From positions 62,001 to 126,000 of the forward strand of contig CAZDLK010000001.1 in the NCBI GenBank assembly GCA_964506435.1: 64,000 nucleotides of DNA, written 5' to 3'. The notes beneath the pieces are model-generated. The model was not told the DNA's origin. It was given only the letters and a program-made list of their open reading frames with translations, and made no database searches. A program made the position numbers and the translations under genes. Of this stretch, positions 60,965-64,000 are shown piece by piece; within the stretch, counting starts at the first letter, position 1; each line of letters opens with the position of its first letter. The stretch is from JAOZHU01 sp964506435 (GTDB taxonomy: Archaea; Thermoproteota; Bathyarchaeia; Bathyarchaeales; Bathycorpusculaceae).

Positions 60965-62314
60965 CTACTCGCCTCCTTCGTTGGCAATTTCTTGGGGTAG
61001 TGTTCGCGGCGAAAACTCGCCAGCTACATTAGTTTTAAACAGTTTCGCTGCTTCCTCTGCGTTGCTTGTTTGTCCCAGTGTCCACATTAGCTTGACGAGC
61101 GCGGTTTCAGGGAACATGTCTGCCGTGGGGATTACGCCGCGTGTCAGCAAATCGCGTCCTGTGTCGTACACGTTCATGTTTACGCGTCCCCAAATGCACT
61201 GCGACGCTAATGCAACTACAACGCCTTTTGCAACAGCGTTTTCAATTGCATTGAAGCAGTATTTGCTTACGTGTCCTAAGCCTGAGCCCTCAAGCAATAT
61301 GCCTTTGCAGCCTTTTTCCACGTGCCAGCTTATCACATCAGGATCTAAGCCTGGATGAAACTTGACTAACGCCACTTTGTCGCTGAACACGGGCTTCAGA
61401 GCAAGCTTTTTCGCTGGGTCGCGCTTCGCATAATCGTCTGTCAGCATGGTTATTTCATTGTTGTTTACTCGCGCTAACGGCGTCGCGTTCACGGGCTTGA
61501 AAGTGTCTCTGCGGCTAGTGTGGCATTTCCTGACTTTCGTGCCCCTGTTAAAAATTATAGCCGTATCTGAAACGGTTTCGTGCATGGCAATGGCGACTTC
61601 AGCAAACGGCGCTTTCGACGCAGCTTGAACCGCACCTATAAGGTTTGTCGCCGCGTCTGAGCTGGGGCGGTCTGAGGAACGCTGTGCGCCTACAACTATC
61701 ACGGGCACAGGCAGGTTTTGCAGCGCGAAGCTTAGTGCTGCTGCCGTGTAAGCCATCGTGTCCGTGCCATGCGCAATAATTACGCCATTCACGCCCTTGG
61801 CTATGTGCTGTGCCACGGCTTCAGCTATCTGCGTCCAATGCACAGGAGTTATGTTTTCGCTGTACAAGCTAAGCAGTATCTGCGTGTCCACACGCGCGAT
61901 GTCGCTGAGTTCAGGCACAACACCGTATAAATCGCTGGCTGACAAAGCTGAACGCACGGCGCCTGTGCGGTAGTCCACGCGGCTGGCTATGGTTCCACCC
62001 GTGCTCATAATCACAACCCGCGGCAAGTCAGGGTTTTGCTCTGGAAGCGCAGGTGCGGCAAAAGCGGGCTTAGCGCCTTCACCCACGCGTTCTATCTTTG
62101 TGTCGGCTGTTATGCGCACGCCGACGTTGTAGCCGCTCTTCAACTTGACCACGACATGTGTAGTGTCGCCTGTTTCCGAACGGGGAATCAAAATGCCCTC
62201 GTAACTTTTCTCGCCAGTTGAAACGCGGATAACGTCGCCAACCGCGCACCCTGCCTTCTCAAGAGCATTCAACGCTTTGCCCTTGTAACCTGAACTCTCA
62301 GCCTTTATGCTCAT
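60965..62314 (-). CDS. gatD: Glu-tRNA(Gln) amidotransferase subunit D
   Basis: L-asparaginase-like subunit that releases ammonia from glutamine for GatE. The catalytic threonines are in VVIMSTGGTIASRVDY and IIAHGTDTMAYTA, with a later lysine in the same fold. An N-terminal SH3-like barrel (about residues 1-85) is typical. 449 residues. GatDE is specific to archaea, so this lineage makes Gln-tRNA indirectly. Confidence 0.97.
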   Translation of the reverse strand: MSIKAESSGYKGKALNALEKAGCAVGDVIRVSTGEKSYEGILIPRSETGDTTHVVVKLKSGYNVGVRITADTKIERVGEGAKPAFAAPALPEQNPDLPRVVIMSTGGTIASRVDYRTGAVRSALSASDLYGVVPELSDIARVDTQILLSLYSENITPVHWTQIAEAVAQHIAKGVNGVIIAHGTDTMAYTAAALSFALQNLPVPVIVVGAQRSSDRPSSDAATNLIGAVQAASKAPFAEVAIAMHETVSDTAIIFNRGTKVRKCHTSRRDTFKPVNATPLARVNNNEITMLTDDYAKRDPAKKLALKPVFSDKVALVKFHPGLDPDVISWHVEKGCKGILLEGSGLGHVSKYCFNAIENAVAKGVVVALASQCIWGRVNMNVYDTGRDLLTRGVIPTADMFPETALVKLMWTLGQTSNAEEAAKLFKTNVAGEFSPRTLPQEIANEGGE

Positions 62315-62408
62315 GCCTAATTCTCCAACAGTTCATTGAGAAGGAAGGCACTTTAACGCTTTAACTTTATCGCACAATAATCAGTCGGCTAGCCTTTTGA
62401 GAACATCA

Positions 62409-63295
62409 CTAAAATTCGTATGTATCTACCGATATTTCCCCTCTTGTTATTTTCTCTTTCAGCCATTCGATCAATTTAACATACGTATTCGAAATTGATG
62501 CAAATCTAGTTTCAAGGTCACGAAGTTTGATCCTCTTCTCTTTGTTATTCAAAACGAAAATGAGTTCTGAGTATTTGTAATCATAATAGAATTTTTGATG
62601 AGCCACACAATTCCTTATTTGATTCGCCTCAATTCCCCATTCCTTTGTGTTCAAAACTCCTAATGCAGGGTAACCCTTAAGAAAACCTATTAATTCTTCA
62701 TCGTTTTTTGGACCTTTTCCAAACCGCACCTTATAAATTTTTGAAAGGAGGCTTTTTGTCCATTCATACCATGCAACGTAGCTATGTGCAAGAATAAAGG
62801 CTTTCAATTTGCGGTTTTTAAGAGTTCTCGTCAATGCTTGTATCTCTAAATTGAATTCTACGTTTTTCATTCCGAATAACATTTTTTCCTTTCGGATGTC
62901 ATTATAGAGAGTCCTTAACGCTTCAGGGTTCATATCGAGAAGTTGCTTCACTTCTTCTGGCTTTTTCTTTTGCATTCTCCAGAATTCTTTCATCCATTTG
63001 CCGTAGTATTCGTTCTTTAGCTCTCTGAACGCTTTCGCCCATTCCTTTGCTTGTCTGGAAATCAGTTTTAATAAAAGTTTGCCATAATAGAAATCATAAA
63101 TTTCTATATTCCCATTCCACGCTTCCAGACGAATTTCTCTAATCGAAAAAGTCTTGGACCAATTGTCTGTGCACTTAATTACAAGGTTATTTGAAGTGAG
63201 AACAATTCACCTTTTTTGCAAGAGTATTTTTTTGTACTTGAATATGCAATACCATCAAATGTTCCTTTCATCACGACCTTTTCGTTTTGGTGCAT
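62409..63295 (-). CDS. bPH-like / HEPN-like protein, split by apparent frameshift
   Basis: From ATG 63295, frame 1 gives MHQNEKVVMKGTFDGIAYSS and KKYSCKKGELFSL, then stops. A second frame, open from about 63217 to 62409 with no start codon for its first 67 residues, continues TSNNLVIKCTDNWSKTFSIR, FYYGKLLLKLISRQAKEW and so on. Joined, they give about 295 residues: a small beta domain like bacterial PH folds, then helices with QIRNCVAHQKF, an R-x4-H motif as in HEPN ribonucleases. AT-rich compared with neighbours, consistent with transfer. TATA 63311-63319 makes ATG 63295 a leaderless start. Confidence 0.6.
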
Positions 63296-63599
63296 TGTGA
63301 ACCACATTTGTTTATATATTCAGATACGATGTTAATGCGAAAGATGTAATTATCGATTTTTCTGTTCGAAATGTTTAGAGTAGAAAAATCTGAAAATAAG
63401 ACTTACTAGCAAAAACGCTGCTGAACTTTTCAGAAAATACAAATAACCCAAATTCCATTTCTTTAAATACTTGCTTTATATAAGGGGGCTATAGTCTTCT
63501 CCGAGCAACTAGTCACCATCAGATTCCGCCTATTTATAGTATAAATAGAGGGGGCTAAAGAAAAAATTCACAACAGAACAAACGCCTCAAGCAACAGGC
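63296..63599. other. AT-rich intergenic region with paired TATA-GGGGG elements
   Basis: No gene seen. On the plus strand two TATA boxes are each followed by GGGGGCTA(T/A)AG: TTTATATAA at 63475-63483 with GGGGG at 63484-63488, and TATAAATA at 63540-63547 with GGGGG at 63550-63554. No plus-strand gene follows, since elp3 converges. Confidence 0.5.
63311..63319 (-). promoter_or_regulatory. TATA box, leaderless HEPN-like gene
   Basis: ATATATAAA on the minus strand about 20-25 bases before ATG 63295. This independently supports the upstream start and the frameshift reading. Confidence 0.55.
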
Positions 63600-64000
63600 T
63601 CAACGCAGCATCTTCGAAACGTACACGCCATCACGCTCATAACCGAAACGCGCATAATACCGCTTAGTACCCAACGCACTAATAACCAAAAGCTTCTCCA
63701 CATCATACTCTTCACGCGCCACACGCTCCGCTTCGCCCAACAAAACCGCGCCAAAACCCCTATGCTGCCACGCCTTAGCCAAATGCTTACCAACAGGCAC
63801 CAACGGACCATAAACATGCAACTCCCGCACAATAGCCGAACGCGCAGCTTTAATTTCTGGCCTGTGCGCTTTAGCTGAAGGCACACGCAAACGCAAATAC
63901 CCCACAAGAACACCGGCATCAGCATCTTCAACGGAAAGGAAAACCTCCGTGCCCTCAGACGCAGCGTAACGCGCAGTGAAAATTTGCACCGTATCCAAGT
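63600..64000 (-). CDS. Elp3 C-terminus (GNAT domain), cut by window edge
   Basis: C-terminal acetyltransferase domain of Elp3, the tRNA U34 carboxymethyl-modifying radical SAM enzyme. Typical stretches: GTEVFLSVEDADAGVLVGYL, RLRVPSAKAHRPEIK, IVRELHVYGPLVPVGK, WQHRGFGAVLLGEAERVA and RYYARFGYERDGVYV. The gene continues past position 64000, so the radical SAM half is outside the window; the TTG near 63998 is not its start. Confidence 0.95.
   Translation of the reverse strand, partial: LDTVQIFTARYAASEGTEVFLSVEDADAGVLVGYLRLRVPSAKAHRPEIKAARSAIVRELHVYGPLVPVGKHLAKAWQHRGFGAVLLGEAERVAREEYDVEKLLVISALGTKRYYARFGYERDGVYVSKMLR

Noticed and set aside
1..64000. tRNA, rRNA and CRISPR arrays
   Set aside because: I looked for TpsiC-like GTTCRAATC boxes in the gaps, rRNA-like stretches and evenly spaced direct repeats, and found none. 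The four 31-nt copies are 1.4-2.2 kb apart and not an array. A tRNA with an intron could be missed by eye.

Overview
The window reads as archaeal chromosome, most likely from a Bathyarchaeia-type (TACK) lineage, probably from a metagenome assembly. It carries archaeal information-processing genes throughout: membrane LonB protease, archaeal DnaG primase, aCPSF1 (KH plus beta-CASP nuclease), proteasome beta subunit, Pelota, RIO2, an Sm-like protein, archaeal-type AlaRS, GatDE amidotransferase, Tsr3, a PUA protein, SepF and an Elp3 tail. Promoters show TATA boxes about 25 nt before short leaders, and TTG/GTG starts are common. The lineage is inferred from gene content only.

Layout. 1-8.1 kb: housekeeping genes on the plus strand (lonB, YjbQ, an Lrp-type RAM protein, nnr, tsr3, LysE-type exporter, macro domain, HIT-like), with four copies of a 31-nt intergenic repeat. 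8.2-13.9 kb: a minus-strand operon for methanofuran biosynthesis (mfnB-A-D-F-E) ending in a DUF362 gene; mfnC is absent from the window. 14-27.6 kb: cell-surface and accessory region with a 1258-residue subtilase, a HisA-like TIM barrel, secreted or anchored proteins including a membrane-anchored acetolactate decarboxylase, a SnoaL-like protein, a half-size MFS protein and a large PQQ-type beta-propeller protein. 27.9-38.6 kb: DnaG, PUA protein, an ABC-2 exporter with divergent regulator, sepF, aCPSF1, psmB, AIM24-like, RIO2, Lsm. 38.8-51.9 kb: proBA, pelota, alaS, a prenyltransferase-fold protein, DUF998, radical SAM, UPF0282 metallo-hydrolase, MFS, phosphofructokinase. 51.9-58.7 kb: glycogen-synthase-like glycosyltransferase, VOC protein, M48 protease, apgM and a three-gene operon of unrecognised proteins with one shared architecture. 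59-64 kb: gatED, an AT-rich bPH/HEPN-like gene and the 3' end of elp3.

How it fits together. The methanofuran operon and the HisA-like gene point to an archaeal C1 (Wood-Ljungdahl-type) pathway. PfkA, ApgM and the glycogen synthase-like enzyme point to sugar metabolism, and the surface proteins to degradation of external protein.

Three genes (a zinc-ribbon protein, a VOC protein and the HEPN-like gene) are split by apparent one-base frameshifts. Three others (dnaG, the beta-propeller gene and a small secreted protein) have no ATG/GTG/TTG where homology or the ribosome binding site requires a start. These are either assembly errors or real features such as ATA/ACG initiation. The most novel-looking items are the three-gene wHTH-like operon with a strongly folded antisense-strand RNA candidate beside it (57.1-58.95 kb), the dispersed 31-nt repeat, and the frameshifted HEPN-like gene. 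I found no tRNA, rRNA or CRISPR array by eye.
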